Position numbers and translations under genes: made by a program. From Calothrix sp. HK-06 (GTDB lineage: Bacteria; Cyanobacteriota; Cyanobacteriia; Cyanobacteriales; Nostocaceae): a stretch of DNA of 64,000 nucleotides. Shown here one piece after another: positions 42,854-52,447 of this stretch; within the stretch, counting starts at the first letter, position 1; the number at the start of each line of letters is the position of its first letter. Under the pieces are notes generated by a model. It saw nothing but the letters and a program-made list of their open reading frames with translations. It did no database searches and had not been told where the DNA came from. Where the stretch lies: assembly GCF_001904745.1 (NCBI RefSeq), contig NZ_MRCD01000036.1:1-64000 (forward strand), written 5' to 3'.

Positions 42854-44422
42854 TCACCCACCTACAACAAACGGCGCCATCTCATACTTATTCCACTGTC
42901 GCTGATGCCATTCTGTAATCATGGGACGCACTACAAATTTAGGTACCTCTCCAGCTAAAACATCTATACGTAAACAAGAATACGGGCGCCGTTTTTGTGA
43001 AGATTGCCCGTTACGACCAACAAACAAGCGCGAACTAGCAACCTTACACTGTTGACCATCAAAGGTTTCCATCAAATCATTACCTTCTGGACGCTGACGA
43101 CGCAAGCTAAAACCACTACCCCCACAAACTATCCAATTAATACCCGCATCACCATATCCAGTATCTTGGGTTTGTAAATATTCTAAACAATGGGCGTGAC
43201 CGTTTAATACTAAATCAACGATGGGACGGTCTTTCCTTAATGAATGTACTTGAACTGCTACTTTATTAAATACTTCACGTAACCGCTTACGAACAGCTAA
43301 AGTTTGTGCTTGCTGCCACTTTGTTGCCTCGGTGACATAAGGTGGATGGTGAAAAAATACTACTCTGCCTCTAACTTCTTTATTTTGCCAAGACTCAACT
43401 AACTTAGAAGCAAACCATTCAAGTTGTTCGGTGTCGGTAGCGCTATGATGTTTTGGCGCCAGTTGCTTTTCAATATCAAAAGCCATTTCATCTATTTGTG
43501 TAAGTCTCTGGTGCAAATCATCAAGTTCTTCAGCTTCGTTGGGTTTCGACGGGTCAAGCTGAGATATTCTAGCGACAATTTGCTCTTTTTGCTGTTCTAA
43601 CTCTTGAAGATGCTGTTCAAGGTCTTGACGTTGTATCACACCTTCACTTGTTTTTGGTATTGGTAACGGGTCGTTGAATGTATTAGAATCAAGAGCAAAA
43701 AAATCTATATCGCCGTAACGAAACGTATAATAGCGATTAGGTAAACGAGTAAATTTACCTGGTTCATACCTCAAACAATAACCACTATCCGTTTTTGCGT
43801 CGTAGTGGTTCTCAAGGTGCTGTATTAATTGTTCGTCAGAATTAAAAGCTTTGAGATAATCTATAAATGCTTTTGCATAAGCATCACCTGCCCTCGAACC
43901 ATGCCAACCAACATCTAAATCAAGCTTTGATTTAAGTAAACGCCGAATTGGCATTGTACCTAAAGACACAATACTCCAAAATATAGGCAAATCATAATAA
44001 TCGTGATTTCCAGGTACAGGGAGTATTGGTAGCTTAAAGGTCATTTTGTCGTAAGCAATATTTTTATAATGCTGGGCGCCGACAAGAAACTCACGGTAAG
44101 GTTGAATAAAGTTTTGCTGGTAGTATTCGCTTGACCCAACCAGATATATTACATCCCCTGTATGGAGCATAAACCGACATTCGTCATGATGGGGAAGCAT
44201 TAATTCTGCGACTTGACGCTGCGGGTTGTGCGAAGTGTGCGAACCCGAACCGCTATCACCGACTACGAGAAACGAGAATTCCTGTTCCGAAGCCTTCCCA
44301 TCATCGAATACAAACTTTGTTTGGTCAATATTTTTATTAACCAATAACGGGTCTTGCCACCGTACCCTTTGATTCATTCGACGAATTTTTTCAGCAATTC
44401 CAACTTCAGAGGCTAGTTTCAT
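42854..44422 (-). CDS. Calcineurin-like metallophosphoesterase
   Basis: The 522-aa protein has the metal-binding motifs of the family: GDSGSG (about 54), GDVIYLVG, GNHDYYD and a late GHAHCLEYLQ. A HHPPY segment lies between the last two. A helical insert (about 265-330) is rich in Glu, Gln and Leu. Members hydrolyse phosphate mono- or diesters in the cytoplasm or at the envelope; substrate unknown. There is no signal peptide, so the cytoplasm is likely. Its start is 76 bp from the end of the lipid kinase gene on the same strand, so the two may be cotranscribed. Confidence 0.85.
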   Translation of the reverse strand: MKLASEVGIAEKIRRMNQRVRWQDPLLVNKNIDQTKFVFDDGKASEQEFSFLVVGDSGSGSHTSHNPQRQVAELMLPHHDECRFMLHTGDVIYLVGSSEYYQQNFIQPYREFLVGAQHYKNIAYDKMTFKLPILPVPGNHDYYDLPIFWSIVSLGTMPIRRLLKSKLDLDVGWHGSRAGDAYAKAFIDYLKAFNSDEQLIQHLENHYDAKTDSGYCLRYEPGKFTRLPNRYYTFRYGDIDFFALDSNTFNDPLPIPKTSEGVIQRQDLEQHLQELEQQKEQIVARISQLDPSKPNEAEELDDLHQRLTQIDEMAFDIEKQLAPKHHSATDTEQLEWFASKLVESWQNKEVRGRVVFFHHPPYVTEATKWQQAQTLAVRKRLREVFNKVAVQVHSLRKDRPIVDLVLNGHAHCLEYLQTQDTGYGDAGINWIVCGGSGFSLRRQRPEGNDLMETFDGQQCKVASSRLFVGRNGQSSQKRRPYSCLRIDVLAGEVPKFVVRPMITEWHQRQWNKYEMAPFVVGG

Positions 44423-44498
44423 AATTTCAAGGAGCTACTTTAATAAAAAATAGGGTTATGAGCGAACCAGCGAGCAAAAATTCCCCATTTTTATTTTC

Positions 44499-45455
44499 CT
44501 ACTTTTCTTCAATTACCAAATTGGGTAATCCTTCCAGTTTTTCCATTGGTTCTGGCTCATCGACAGTAGGAACAAATATTTGTATAGCTTTAGGAAGACA
44601 CTTAATCTCAACAGGTGTGGGATCCACCACTTCCCCATCAATGACTACTTTTTGAGGAGGGTTAGTTGTAATTTTAAATTGCTTTGCACGCATATAACCT
44701 ACATCATCGCGTTCGGCGCCATTCCCTGATGATGCGCTTTGAAACAAATGAATAGCTGTTGCAAGGGCGGCAGCTTTATTAGCAGGCGCCACAATCGTCA
44801 TATCAAGCAAGCCATCATCTACAACTATACCACCACTACCTTGAGCAAGTACAGATGTTGGGGGTGCAGCGTTAGCAACGGTGACTGCTGATGCGGTTGT
44901 TTTAACTATCTTATCTTCGGTTTCTATTTCAACGTCAAAGCTTTCTAACTCGCGCAACTCCTTTAACCCTGCGAGTATGTATGCCATTACACCTAAACGA
45001 TTTTTACTTTCGCGGTCAGCAGCTTCAACGGCTTCAGCTTCAAACCCAATACCTGCTAGCAACATCATTGGGCGCCCATTACAATCAGCGGCATCAATTG
45101 TCCGCGTTAATCCTTGTAAAATAACTTCGCAGGCGCCTGGAATTGTATCAGGAATTCCCAATGCATTGGCAAAAGCATTTGCAGTACCGCGCGATATTAT
45201 ACCAAATTTAATATCAGTCCCAATAACAGCTTCCGCAGCAGCACCAAGCGTCCCATCTCCTCCAGACGCAATAATTGCTTCAACTCCACGCTTTACTGCT
45301 TCTGCTGCAAGTTCACCGGCGCCAACTTCTTTTGTAGTTAATTGAATATCAAGATTTATTTCAGGTTCTAAAATCGAACGAATCTGTGCTAGTTCAGACT
45401 CTGGGTTTCCTTGACCCGCAACCGGGTTAAATATAAGACAAGCTGAACGGCTCAT
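44499..45455 (-). CDS. YegS/BmrU-type lipid kinase (diacylglycerol kinase domain)
   Basis: A 318-aa protein with the DAGK catalytic motifs: FNPVAGQGN near the N-terminus, ASGGDGTLGAAAEAV (about 83-97) as nucleotide-binding loop, and SRGTANAFANALGIP. The C-terminal half has the beta-rich lid with GIGFEAEAVEAAD and VVDDGLLDMTIVAP. It phosphorylates diacylglycerol, ceramide or a related lipid. The family is membrane-associated. It precedes the metallophosphoesterase on the same strand; phospholipid-related work of both is possible but not shown. Confidence 0.85.
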   Translation of the reverse strand: MSRSACLIFNPVAGQGNPESELAQIRSILEPEINLDIQLTTKEVGAGELAAEAVKRGVEAIIASGGDGTLGAAAEAVIGTDIKFGIISRGTANAFANALGIPDTIPGACEVILQGLTRTIDAADCNGRPMMLLAGIGFEAEAVEAADRESKNRLGVMAYILAGLKELRELESFDVEIETEDKIVKTTASAVTVANAAPPTSVLAQGSGGIVVDDGLLDMTIVAPANKAAALATAIHLFQSASSGNGAERDDVGYMRAKQFKITTNPPQKVVIDGEVVDPTPVEIKCLPKAIQIFVPTVDEPEPMEKLEGLPNLVIEEK

Positions 45456-45882
45456 AGGATATTTTAAAAATATAATTACTTGTTAAATATAAGAACATTA
45501 TTTACCTATATAGAGCATTCAGTCTTCCTTCTGGCGATAGGTTTTGTAGTTTCGTAGGTTGGGTGGAGGAACGTAACCCAACATAGAATCTTAGTTAACT
45601 TTTGTGAATATTAGTTAAGTGCATAATACCCTGCTTCTGAAGTCGCTGTTATTAGCCAAAATCATTACATAGCTTGGTTATCAGCCAATTGATATTAAAT
45701 ATACATGTTTACAATGTATAGATATATAAACGAATATGCTTGATTCTTTAACGTTACTTCGTAAAGATATATTAAAAAGTCAAAAATAAACTTGCCTCAA
45801 ATCCGCAAGGCATAGCTCAAATGGGGCATTCACTGCGGTAGTCTAGATAAGTATTTAGTCTCCTGTTTTGATAAACCGCTTT
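45456..45882. other. Intergenic region between divergent lipid kinase and hemC genes
   Basis: Holds a GTTGGGT/ACCCAAC palindromic repeat at 45558-45582 (relative of 12994-13021). No gene is seen. The promoters of both flanking genes must be here. Confidence 0.55.
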
Positions 45883-46854
45883 ATGACATCTGTTGTTTCC
45901 AGTCCCCAACGTACAATTCGCATTGGTTCTCGTAAAAGTCAACTAGCCCTAGTGCAAACGTACTGGGTACAAGAACAACTCCAGAAGAGCTTTCCAGAAA
46001 TAAAGTTTGAAGTTCACACAATGGCAACTCAAGGAGACAAAATCCTTGATGTGGCTTTAGCAAAAATTGGTGACAAAGGACTTTTCACGAAAGAACTCGA
46101 ACTGGGGATGATAAACCAGGAGATTGACTTTGCGGTTCATTCGCTTAAAGATTTACCAACTCGTTTACCCGACGGTTTAGCGCTGGCAGCAATTACCGAG
46201 CGAGAAAATCCTGCTGATGCTTTGGTTGTTCACGAAAAGTATAAAGATAAACAAATTGATACATTACCACAAGGCACCGTAGTTGGTTCTTCATCGCTAC
46301 GACGGTTAGCACAACTGCGTCATCATTTCCCGCACTTAGAATTTAAAGACGTGCGTGGTAATTTGAATACTCGTTTAGCAAAATTAGATGCAGGTGAGTA
46401 CGACGCGCTAATTTTAGCTGTAGCGGGTTTAGAGCGCTTAGGAATGGGTGACCGTGTACACCAAGTATTACCTAAAGAAATATCACTTCACGCAGTTGGT
46501 CAAGGTGCATTAGGTATCGAGTGTCGAGCAGACGATACTGATTTAATATCGATGCTCAAAGCAATCGAACATCCTCAAACAAGAGACCGTTGTCTTGCCG
46601 AACGCGCGTTTTTACGTGATTTAGAAGGTGGTTGTCAAGTTCCTATCGGTGTAAACACTGAAATAATAGGTAACACACTTACCCTTTCTGGAATTGTCGC
46701 CAGCGTAGATGGTCAAAGATTTGTAAAAGATAGTGTCTCCGGTGCAGCCGAAGATGCCGAAAAATTAGGAACACAATTGGCAGACCTTCTGCGTAGTCAA
46801 GGCGCCCAACCAATTCTTGAAGAAATCTTCCAAACCGTTCAACGTGGATCATAA
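45883..46854 (+). CDS. hemC: Hydroxymethylbilane synthase
   Basis: A 323-aa enzyme of normal length that joins four porphobilinogen units into hydroxymethylbilane in haem and chlorophyll synthesis. Motifs: [16 protein letters not shown], the active-site [11 protein letters not shown] with the catalytic Asp region, [24 protein letters not shown], and the dipyrromethane cofactor Cys251 in [12 protein letters not shown] 45883 is chosen; a TTG start five codons upstream is possible. A GTAGAGACG palindrome follows, then glgA. Confidence 0.97.
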   Translation: MTSVVSSPQRTIRIGSRKSQLALVQTYWVQEQLQKSFPEIKFEVHTMATQGDKILDVALAKIGDKGLFTKELELGMINQEIDFAVHSLKDLPTRLPDGLALAAITERENPADALVVHEKYKDKQIDTLPQGTVVGSSSLRRLAQLRHHFPHLEFKDVRGNLNTRLAKLDAGEYDALILAVAGLERLGMGDRVHQVLPKEISLHAVGQGALGIECRADDTDLISMLKAIEHPQTRDRCLAERAFLRDLEGGCQVPIGVNTEIIGNTLTLSGIVASVDGQRFVKDSVSGAAEDAEKLGTQLADLLRSQGAQPILEEIFQTVQRGS

Positions 46855-46871
46855 TCACCAAATTTGTTCAC

Positions 46872-46899
46872 GTAGAGACGCGATTAATCGCGTCTCTAC
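46872..46899. repeat. 28-bp perfect palindrome (GTAGAGACG family)
   Basis: Starts GTAGAGACGCGATT; centre TTAA. It fills most of the 63-bp gap between hemC and glgA and could terminate or attenuate. Confidence 0.8.
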
Positions 46900-46917
46900 A
46901 TTCATGGCGAAATAAAC

Positions 46918-48387
46918 ATGCGGATTTTATTTGTAGCAGCAGAAGCGGCGCCAGTAGCCAAAGTCGGAGGAATGGGCGATGTCGTCGGGGCATTACCAAA
47001 AATTTTGAGAAAGATGGGGCACGATGTCAGGATATTTTTGCCTTACTATGGCTTTTTACCTGACAAAATGGAAATTCCATCTGAACCAGTTTGGAAAGGA
47101 TACGCCATGTTTCAAGACTTTCATGTTTACGAAAGTGTGTTACCTGGTACTGATGTTCCGTTATATTTATTTGGACATCCAGCTTTTGACCCTCGTCGTA
47201 TTTATGCAGGTGAAGATGAAGCTTGGCGGTTTACTTTCTTTTCTAACGGCGCCGCAGAATTTTGTTGGAACTATTGGAAACCTGAAATTGTCCACTGTCA
47301 CGATTGGCATACAGGCATGATACCTGTGTGGATGCACCAATCACCAGATATTAGTACAGTATTTACAATTCATAACCTAGCTTATCAAGGGCCGTGGCGT
47401 GGTTACTTAGAAAAAGTAACTTGGTGTCCGTGGTACATGCAAGGACATAACGTCATGGCGGCAGCAGTGCAATTTGCAGATAGAGTAAATACTGTATCTC
47501 CAACTTATGCCGAGCAAATAAAAACAGCAGCTTACGGCGAAAAGATAGAAGGATTATTATCATTTATTAGCGGCAGATTATCTGGTATTTTAAACGGTAT
47601 AGATACTGAAGTCTTTGACCCCAAAACAGATAAATATATACCTGAAAACTTCACTCCCGAAACTTTAGAAAAGCGCAACAAAAATAAAGTCGCATTGCAA
47701 GAAGAAGTTGGCTTAGAAGTTAACAAAAATGCCTTTTTAATTGGTATGGTAACACGCCTAGTCGAGCAAAAAGGAATAGATATAGTATTACAAATACTAG
47801 AAAAACTCTTGTCTTATACTGACTCTCAATTAGTACTATTAGGCACAGGCGATAGAAATTATGAAAGCCAAATGTGGCAAATGGCATCGCGTTTTCCAGG
47901 ACGGGTAGCCACCTACTTACTTTACAACGATGCATTAGCACGACGCATTTATGCAGGTAGCGACGGATTTTTGATGCCAAGTCGCTTTGAACCCTGCGGT
48001 ATTAGTCAAATGATGGCATTGCGCTACGGCTCGATTCCTATAGTTCGTCGTACAGGAGGATTGGTAGACACAGTACAACATCATGAGCCAATGAATCAAA
48101 CTGGCACGGGTTACTGTTTCGACCGCTACGAACCATTAGACTTATATACTTGTTTAATACGTGCGTGGGAAGGTTTCCGCTACAAACCCCAATGGCAAAC
48201 ATTACAGCAACGCGCAATGCAGCAAGACTTTAGTTGGTACCAATCAGCAAAGCAATACGTCAAGCTATACCGCTCAATACTACGTTTACCCGAAGAAGAC
48301 GAACAAACATCACAACAACAAAACACAGAGCAAACAAAACCAGAAATTGCAACCGAAGTACAAGAACCAGTAGCCAGCCCCAGCTAG
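46918..48387 (+). CDS. glgA: Glycogen synthase (ADP-glucose type)
   Basis: A 489-aa GT5 glycogen synthase. The ADP-glucose site [16 protein letters not shown] (from Lys15) is at the N-terminus, the GT5 domain has [11 protein letters not shown] and TIHNLAYQG, and the C-terminal GT-B part has [30 protein letters not shown] and [10 protein letters not shown]. The C-terminal tail (about 455-489) is extended and Gln/Glu/Thr-rich. It adds glucose from ADP-glucose to alpha-1,4-glucan for carbon storage. Start 46918 has no strong binding site but begins with the conserved [12 protein letters not shown]. Confidence 0.97.
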   Translation: MRILFVAAEAAPVAKVGGMGDVVGALPKILRKMGHDVRIFLPYYGFLPDKMEIPSEPVWKGYAMFQDFHVYESVLPGTDVPLYLFGHPAFDPRRIYAGEDEAWRFTFFSNGAAEFCWNYWKPEIVHCHDWHTGMIPVWMHQSPDISTVFTIHNLAYQGPWRGYLEKVTWCPWYMQGHNVMAAAVQFADRVNTVSPTYAEQIKTAAYGEKIEGLLSFISGRLSGILNGIDTEVFDPKTDKYIPENFTPETLEKRNKNKVALQEEVGLEVNKNAFLIGMVTRLVEQKGIDIVLQILEKLLSYTDSQLVLLGTGDRNYESQMWQMASRFPGRVATYLLYNDALARRIYAGSDGFLMPSRFEPCGISQMMALRYGSIPIVRRTGGLVDTVQHHEPMNQTGTGYCFDRYEPLDLYTCLIRAWEGFRYKPQWQTLQQRAMQQDFSWYQSAKQYVKLYRSILRLPEEDEQTSQQQNTEQTKPEIATEVQEPVASPS

Positions 48388-48404
48388 TTAATACAAAAAT
48401 ACCC

Positions 48405-48440
48405 AACTCTTGTGGAGCGGGCATCCCTGCCCGCCCGATA
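48405..48440. repeat. Dispersed palindromic repeat (CTTGTGGAACGGGC family)
   Basis: CTTGTGGAGCGGGCATCCCT then GCCCGCCCG after the glgA stop. Confidence 0.65.
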
Positions 48441-48593
48441 TGAATTAGATCAAGATAGATAAATAAAATCTTAAAAGGCGCCATAAAAAAACTTCTTCAA
48501 GTTGTTATTTCAGAGTGTTTTGTGGGAACCCTAAATCCAGCAAGGGATTAAATTAATTACTTACCACAGTAAACACATATCGAGAAGGAAATC

Positions 48594-49058
48594 ATGCCTA
48601 AGCCAAGTTTTTCCGGCAGTCGCAGTGCAAACCAAGTTGCGCTTGAGACTGATGTAGCTATTGCAATAATTGGTATTTTTTCAGCGTTTGCAGATGAAGA
48701 AGGTTTGAGCGCAGAAGAAGGCGAAGCTCTATGCGAAATGCTTTCTAGCACTTCAGAATTTGAAGAATACTCAGAAGAAGACTTGCAAAGCGTAGTAGAC
48801 GACTCTTTGGAAGTTTACGAGCAAGAGGGTGTAGCAGGTGCAATGGAACTAGCAATTGCATCGTTAGATAGCAAAGAATATAGAGAAATTGCTTATATCA
48901 CCGCAGTTTGTGTTGTTGCAGTTGATGGTGAAGTTCCCTCAAGCGAAGAAGAGTATATTAACGGCCTTCAAAAAGCCTTAAAGATTTCTGACTCACGCTC
49001 ATCTGAAATTTTAGATGAATTGTTCGCAGAAGAAGAATACGAAGAAGAGGAAGAGTAA
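48594..49058 (+). CDS. TerB-like (tellurite resistance family) protein
   Basis: The 154-aa acidic protein is helical and has the TerB/DjlA-type pattern: an AIIGIFSAFADEEGLSAEEG segment and a second AVCVVAVDGEVPSSEEEYI segment, each helix-D-x-x-(L/V)-x-x-x-E. The C-terminus is a run of Glu (EEEYEEEEE). TerB proteins bind metal or act in a membrane-associated stress complex. No other ter gene is near. ATG 48594 has AGAAGGAAATC before it. The downstream histidine kinase relic is unrelated. Confidence 0.75.
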   Translation: MPKPSFSGSRSANQVALETDVAIAIIGIFSAFADEEGLSAEEGEALCEMLSSTSEFEEYSEEDLQSVVDDSLEVYEQEGVAGAMELAIASLDSKEYREIAYITAVCVVAVDGEVPSSEEEYINGLQKALKISDSRSSEILDELFAEEEYEEEEE

Positions 49059-49119
49059 AAATTCTTTTATAGACTTCTATCAAATTTGATGCTGATGTGG
49101 CGCCTATAAGCAACTATAG

Positions 49120-49635
49120 AACAGGCGCTCATTTTCTAGAAATGATTCTACAACCAAGGTGCTTGCTGATATACATGAAGGAATAAACAGCACCTTGTTA
49201 ATATTGCAACACCGTCTAAAAGCATCCGGGAAACGTCCAGCAATTCAAGTAATTAAACAATATGGTAACTTACCACAAGTAAAATGCTATCCAGGGTTAC
49301 TTAACCAAGTACTTATGAACTTATTCGCAAATGCGATTGAAGCATTAGAAAAGGAAATAGAAAATAAAGAAGAATTTGTGCCTAAAATTCATATTCACAC
49401 TCAATTAGATACTACTAGCATAACCATCAGAATTACCGATAACGGAATTGGCATGAGCGAAGAAGTCAAGCAACGACTATTTGAACCATTATTTACAACC
49501 AAACCACCTGATAAAGGAACAGGGTTGGGACTATCTATTGCGCGTCAAATTATCAAAGAAAAACACAACGAGCGCCTAAGTTGTTCTTCACAGCTTAGAC
49601 GCGGTACAGAATTTATAATCAGCTTGCCCATATAA
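49120..49635 (+). pseudogene. C-terminal relic of a hybrid histidine kinase
   Basis: From the in-frame stop at 49117-49119 the frame reads RSFSRND, then ADIHEGINSTLLILQHRLKA, then PAIQVIKQYGNLPQVKCYPG, NLFANAIEAL and the ATPase G-boxes TDNGIGMSEE and GTGLGLSIARQI. The same residues occur in the intact histidine kinase domain at 27480-28010. Only the last quarter (HATPase plus part of the dimerisation end) is left, without His, GAF or other domains. Translation from GTG 49159 would give 158 aa. It is best read as the remnant of a deleted kinase gene, though a stand-alone ATPase module cannot be ruled out. Confidence 0.75.
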
Positions 49636-49659
49636 TTTGTAAAAATTAAATTAATTATC

Positions 49660-49724
49660 TTGTGGAATGGGCATCCCTGCCCGTTCCAAATATACAAGGC
49701 GGGCGGGGACGCCCGCTCCACAAG
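49660..49724. repeat. Double copy of the CTTGTGGAACGGGC palindromic repeat
   Basis: A copy with CTTGTGGAATGGGCATCCCT and its inverted partner GGGCGGGGACGCCC ending GCTCCACAAG, back to back between 49660 and 49724. It makes the upstream frame of the next gene look open, which is misleading. Confidence 0.7.
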
Positions 49725-49785
49725 AAACAGTAAGTATCTATATATAGTCAATCTAGTATTACCTTTAAACTCATACATTGGATTC

Positions 49786-50577
49786 ATGAAAAAAGGCGCC
49801 TTACTCCCTATTTATGGCTTGGTTGGATTAATTTTGGCATTAGTACTAAGTATTAGTACTCCTGCAAAAACGCAAACCATTAATTCTAGTTCAAGTTTTA
49901 TTTATCCTGCACAAGGAATATTATCGCGTGGTTTTCGTAAATATCAGCACGAAGGAATTGATATAGCAGGCGCCAGTGGCACACCAATTTATGCAGCAGC
50001 ATCAGGTAAAGTAATAAAAGCAGGTTGGGATGATTGGGGACTAGGTAACGCAATCACAATTCAACATTCTGATGGTCGAGTTACAGTGTACGGTCATAAT
50101 CGGCGCCTTTTAGTAAACCTTGGACAACAAGTTAACCAAGGTCAAATAATAGCAGAGATGGGGTCTACAGGTAACAGTTCCGGGCCCCATCTTCATTTTG
50201 AAATCCATACTAACAAGCGTACAGCAGTTGACCCTATTGCTTTTCTACCATTACAAAACACAGCAACTACAAATACTACACAGATAGCTGCTATCAATAT
50301 CAATCAAAAAGCTCTTTGTAAAGGTACAACATTAATTGCAGGTGAAACCAAAAACGCGCGCGTCAAAGTCTGCCAAGAGAACGGTCAATTGTTCTATATT
50401 GGCGAATTAAAACAAAACCCCAATCAACCAGTTAAATTACCCGCTTGGAGTATTAGCAATTCCAAATACCGCGCGGAGAATGGTAGTTTTTCATACTTCG
50501 TCACCCCACAAGGAGTTGAAATTTGGCGAAACGGGCGCCGCTTCCGTAACGATATATTTTACACAAATCAAAGTTAA
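49786..50577 (+). CDS. M23/LytM peptidase with C-terminal domain
   Basis: The 263-aa protein starts at ATG 49786; the frame extends 42 codons upstream only because it reads through a palindromic repeat. A signal/anchor segment (about 5-27) is followed by a LytM domain with the zinc ligands H-E-G-I-D (HEGIDIAGASG), and GPHLHFEIH (HLH). Residues about 175-263 form a second domain with two Cys. It should hydrolyse peptide cross-links in peptidoglycan outside the inner membrane, or activate amidases if inactive; the zinc residues appear intact. The second domain is not recognised. Confidence 0.85.
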   Translation: MKKGALLPIYGLVGLILALVLSISTPAKTQTINSSSSFIYPAQGILSRGFRKYQHEGIDIAGASGTPIYAAASGKVIKAGWDDWGLGNAITIQHSDGRVTVYGHNRRLLVNLGQQVNQGQIIAEMGSTGNSSGPHLHFEIHTNKRTAVDPIAFLPLQNTATTNTTQIAAININQKALCKGTTLIAGETKNARVKVCQENGQLFYIGELKQNPNQPVKLPAWSISNSKYRAENGSFSYFVTPQGVEIWRNGRRFRNDIFYTNQS

Positions 50578-50827
50578 TCCCCCCTAGCCCCCCTGACACG
50601 CGCTCTGTTGGGGGGATTTCCATCCGGAAGAATGTAACAAATTTTATATTTTCTTAATTCCAGTCTCAGTAACAACGTTTTAAAATCAACAGTAACCAAA
50701 GATACATCTAAACAAATCGGCTTTCTAAATGAGAAATCAGGAGAAAGCTAAAGCATTTCTAGATTTCTCATGTGTAAGAAACCCTATTTGTGACTTCAAA
50801 GAGCTATTAATATTTAGGAGATTCAAC

Positions 50828-51418
50828 ATGGAGTATCTAGCTTATTCTTCGATGTTTGACGCGAACGAGACAGTAGAACCAGAATTAGGACTCCCCGAAA
50901 TAGAATTCAACTTCAAAAAACTTTTCAACCAAAACCTTTTTAAATCAACAAGCTTGGCACTAGCAAGTCTTAGTCTTGTGTTTGCAACATTCTCTGAAGC
51001 GCAAGCAGCAGTTACAGGATTCGTTCGCACCAGTGGCAGTTGTTTAAATGTGCGTACCCAACCAAGTCTGAATTCACGAATCGTTGGATGCTTACCCAAT
51101 GGTTCGCGACTATCAGCAGTAGTAGATACCGAAAATGGATTTACTCGACTGAGTTCAGGTAATTATGTTGCAACCAGATTTGTAAGCACTCGTGCAGGAG
51201 TTGGAAATAATCCCAGACCTGGCGTTGGTGGAACAGTTACTCTCAATCCTGGTTCAGCAGGCGCCGCAGTTTCACAAGTTCAACGTCGTTTAGGAATAGC
51301 TCCAACTGGATATTACGGTACAATAACAGAACGCGCGGTGCGTAACTTCCAACTTAATAACGGCTTACTCGCTGATGGAAGAGTTGGGCCACAAACAAGA
51401 ATCGCACTAGGATTGTAG
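50828..51418 (+). CDS. SH3 and peptidoglycan-binding domain protein
   Basis: Start ATG 50828 is preceded by TTAGGAGATTCAAC, a good site; an upstream ATG at 50729 is less likely. The 196-aa protein has a short polar N-terminus, a membrane or signal segment (about 38-60: SLALASLSLVFATFSEAQA), a bacterial SH3 domain (about 62-110: GSCLNVRTQPSLNSRIVG) and a C-terminal peptidoglycan-binding domain (about 130-195: AAVSQVQRRLGIAPTGYYG and FQLNNGLLADGRVGPQTR). It probably tethers to cell wall; no catalytic residues are seen. Such proteins occur in cyanobacterial envelope remodelling and septum work. Confidence 0.85.
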   Translation: MEYLAYSSMFDANETVEPELGLPEIEFNFKKLFNQNLFKSTSLALASLSLVFATFSEAQAAVTGFVRTSGSCLNVRTQPSLNSRIVGCLPNGSRLSAVVDTENGFTRLSSGNYVATRFVSTRAGVGNNPRPGVGGTVTLNPGSAGAAVSQVQRRLGIAPTGYYGTITERAVRNFQLNNGLLADGRVGPQTRIALGL

Positions 51419-51439
51419 ATATAGTAAAATAGATGCATT

Positions 51440-51467
51440 GTAGAGATGCGATTATTCGTGTCTCTAC
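51440..51467. repeat. Imperfect palindrome (GTAGAGACG family)
   Basis: GTAGAGATGCGATTATTCGT then GTCTCTAC. Stands 20 bases after the SH3/peptidoglycan-binding gene stop and is a decayed member of the family at 14990, 22976, 42185 and 46872. Confidence 0.7.
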
Positions 51468-51512
51468 ATTTGTTATTTTTATTCCATAATTGACAATTGA
51501 TTACAAAGCGGC

Positions 51513-51680
51513 AGTATTCAAGAGCAACAACTATGTTCTGCTGCCAAACGTAATAGTATTTGCATATTAATGGGACATAGTGAGAAGATTGGTGCCAGTC
51601 TTTATATGGCTCAATAGCTTATTAGTCCTGAAGGTGAAGTAATTGTTCGGCGCCGTAAACTTAAACCAACTCATGTTGAA
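51513..51680 (+). pseudogene. Nitrilase-family gene fragment with internal stop
   Basis: Translation of the plus strand gives QEQQLCSAAKRNSICILMGH, then SEKIGASLYMAQ, a TAG, then LISPEGEVIVRRRKLKPTHVEL. It matches the part of nitrilase (cyanide hydratase branch) around the catalytic Lys: the conserved RRKLKPTHVE is intact. About 55 codons are left of a protein of over 300. The stop codon and missing ends mark it as a decayed relic. It abuts the PAS relic on the opposite strand. Confidence 0.75.
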
Positions 51681-51933
51681 CTAAACTATGCTCGTCAAAG
51701 TTATAGTCTATTAACCATTTGCGACTAACAGCAATGTAACGCATCTCCCGGTCGAACATAGCAAAGGCGACAGGTGTATGTTTCAGTAATATTTGTGTCA
51801 GTTCTGGGATGTTTTGCGTGTACATGCGGAAGCGGTAGAGTCCTGGTATTTTTGGTAAATAAGGCTTGGATTCTAAAATTAGAGACAATTTTATACACCA
51901 ATGTAACAAAGGTTCTACCAATCTAACTTCCAA
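51661..51933 (-). pseudogene. PAS-domain gene fragment
   Basis: The 90-aa minus-strand frame contains the typical PAS start PELTQILLKHTPVAFAMFDR then MRYIAVSRKWLIDYNFDE, as in cyanobacterial hybrid sensor kinases, where further PAS, GAF and kinase domains follow. It ends shortly after, in sequence that overlaps the nitrilase relic, so the rest has been lost. Only the first of several domains remains. Two unrelated broken genes joined end to end indicate a past deletion or rearrangement here. Confidence 0.65.
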
Positions 51934-52006
51934 GTATTTGCGGTAATTATCTATATTATTTCGATAAAATACTTAATCTTTCGATACATCCTGCTTATAT
52001 TAGAAT

Positions 52007-52028
52007 AGGCAAGGATGCCTGTTCCACA
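52007..52028. repeat. Fragment of the CTTGTGGAACGGGC palindromic repeat
   Basis: GGCAAGGATGCCTGTTCCAC, a shortened member of the dispersed family. In the 51934-52447 gap, the only other structures are the repeat below and weak open frames. Confidence 0.5.
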
Positions 52029-52164
52029 AAATGTCATTTAGCATCTAATGCTTGAATCCTGGCATGAAGATTTGAATCATTTAAAGCGTCTAAAATTGTC
52101 TTTATATCCTGTGACATAAGTAACTCCAAGCTTATCTTAATCCCCCCAACCCCCCTTGATAAGC

Positions 52165-52374
52165 GCAGGGCTGATTCATTCCCTAAAAAACTCGAAAAAT
52201 CAAGGGTTTCGCGCAAATATTTATTGGTAATTTTGCTACGAAGGCGCCGATAAAATAGACAATTACACTTATATTGATGTGCTTATAAGTCTATTTCCGA
52301 GTTACCCATACAGATGATTTTGATAGCTAACCATCTTGACAAATTCTGTTTGAGAGGGAATGAATTAGCCCTGC
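52165..52374. mobile_element. 210-bp foldback element with 20-bp terminal inverted repeats
   Basis: GCAGGGCTGATTCATTCCCT (52165-52184) is repeated inverted at 52355-52374 with one mismatch, and CCTTGATAAG lies at both outer borders. The interior (about 170 bp, AT-rich, with GGCGCC near 52243) codes for nothing I recognise. It lies within the gap upstream of nothing and downstream of wecB. Probably a non-autonomous element or a large repeat; no target duplication is clear. Confidence 0.5.
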
Positions 52375-52447
52375 CTTGATAAGCGGGGGCTAAAAATTTA
52401 TTAATTTCCCCCCTTATTAAGGCAGGTCAGGGGGGAGCAATTCTATC

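Noticed and set aside
49660-49785. 42-codon N-terminal extension of the M23 peptidase
   Set aside because: Translated from a palindromic repeat; the signal peptide starts at ATG 49786.
52034-52216. 60-aa minus-strand ORF
   Set aside because: Runs into the foldback element's inverted repeat and shows no family likeness.
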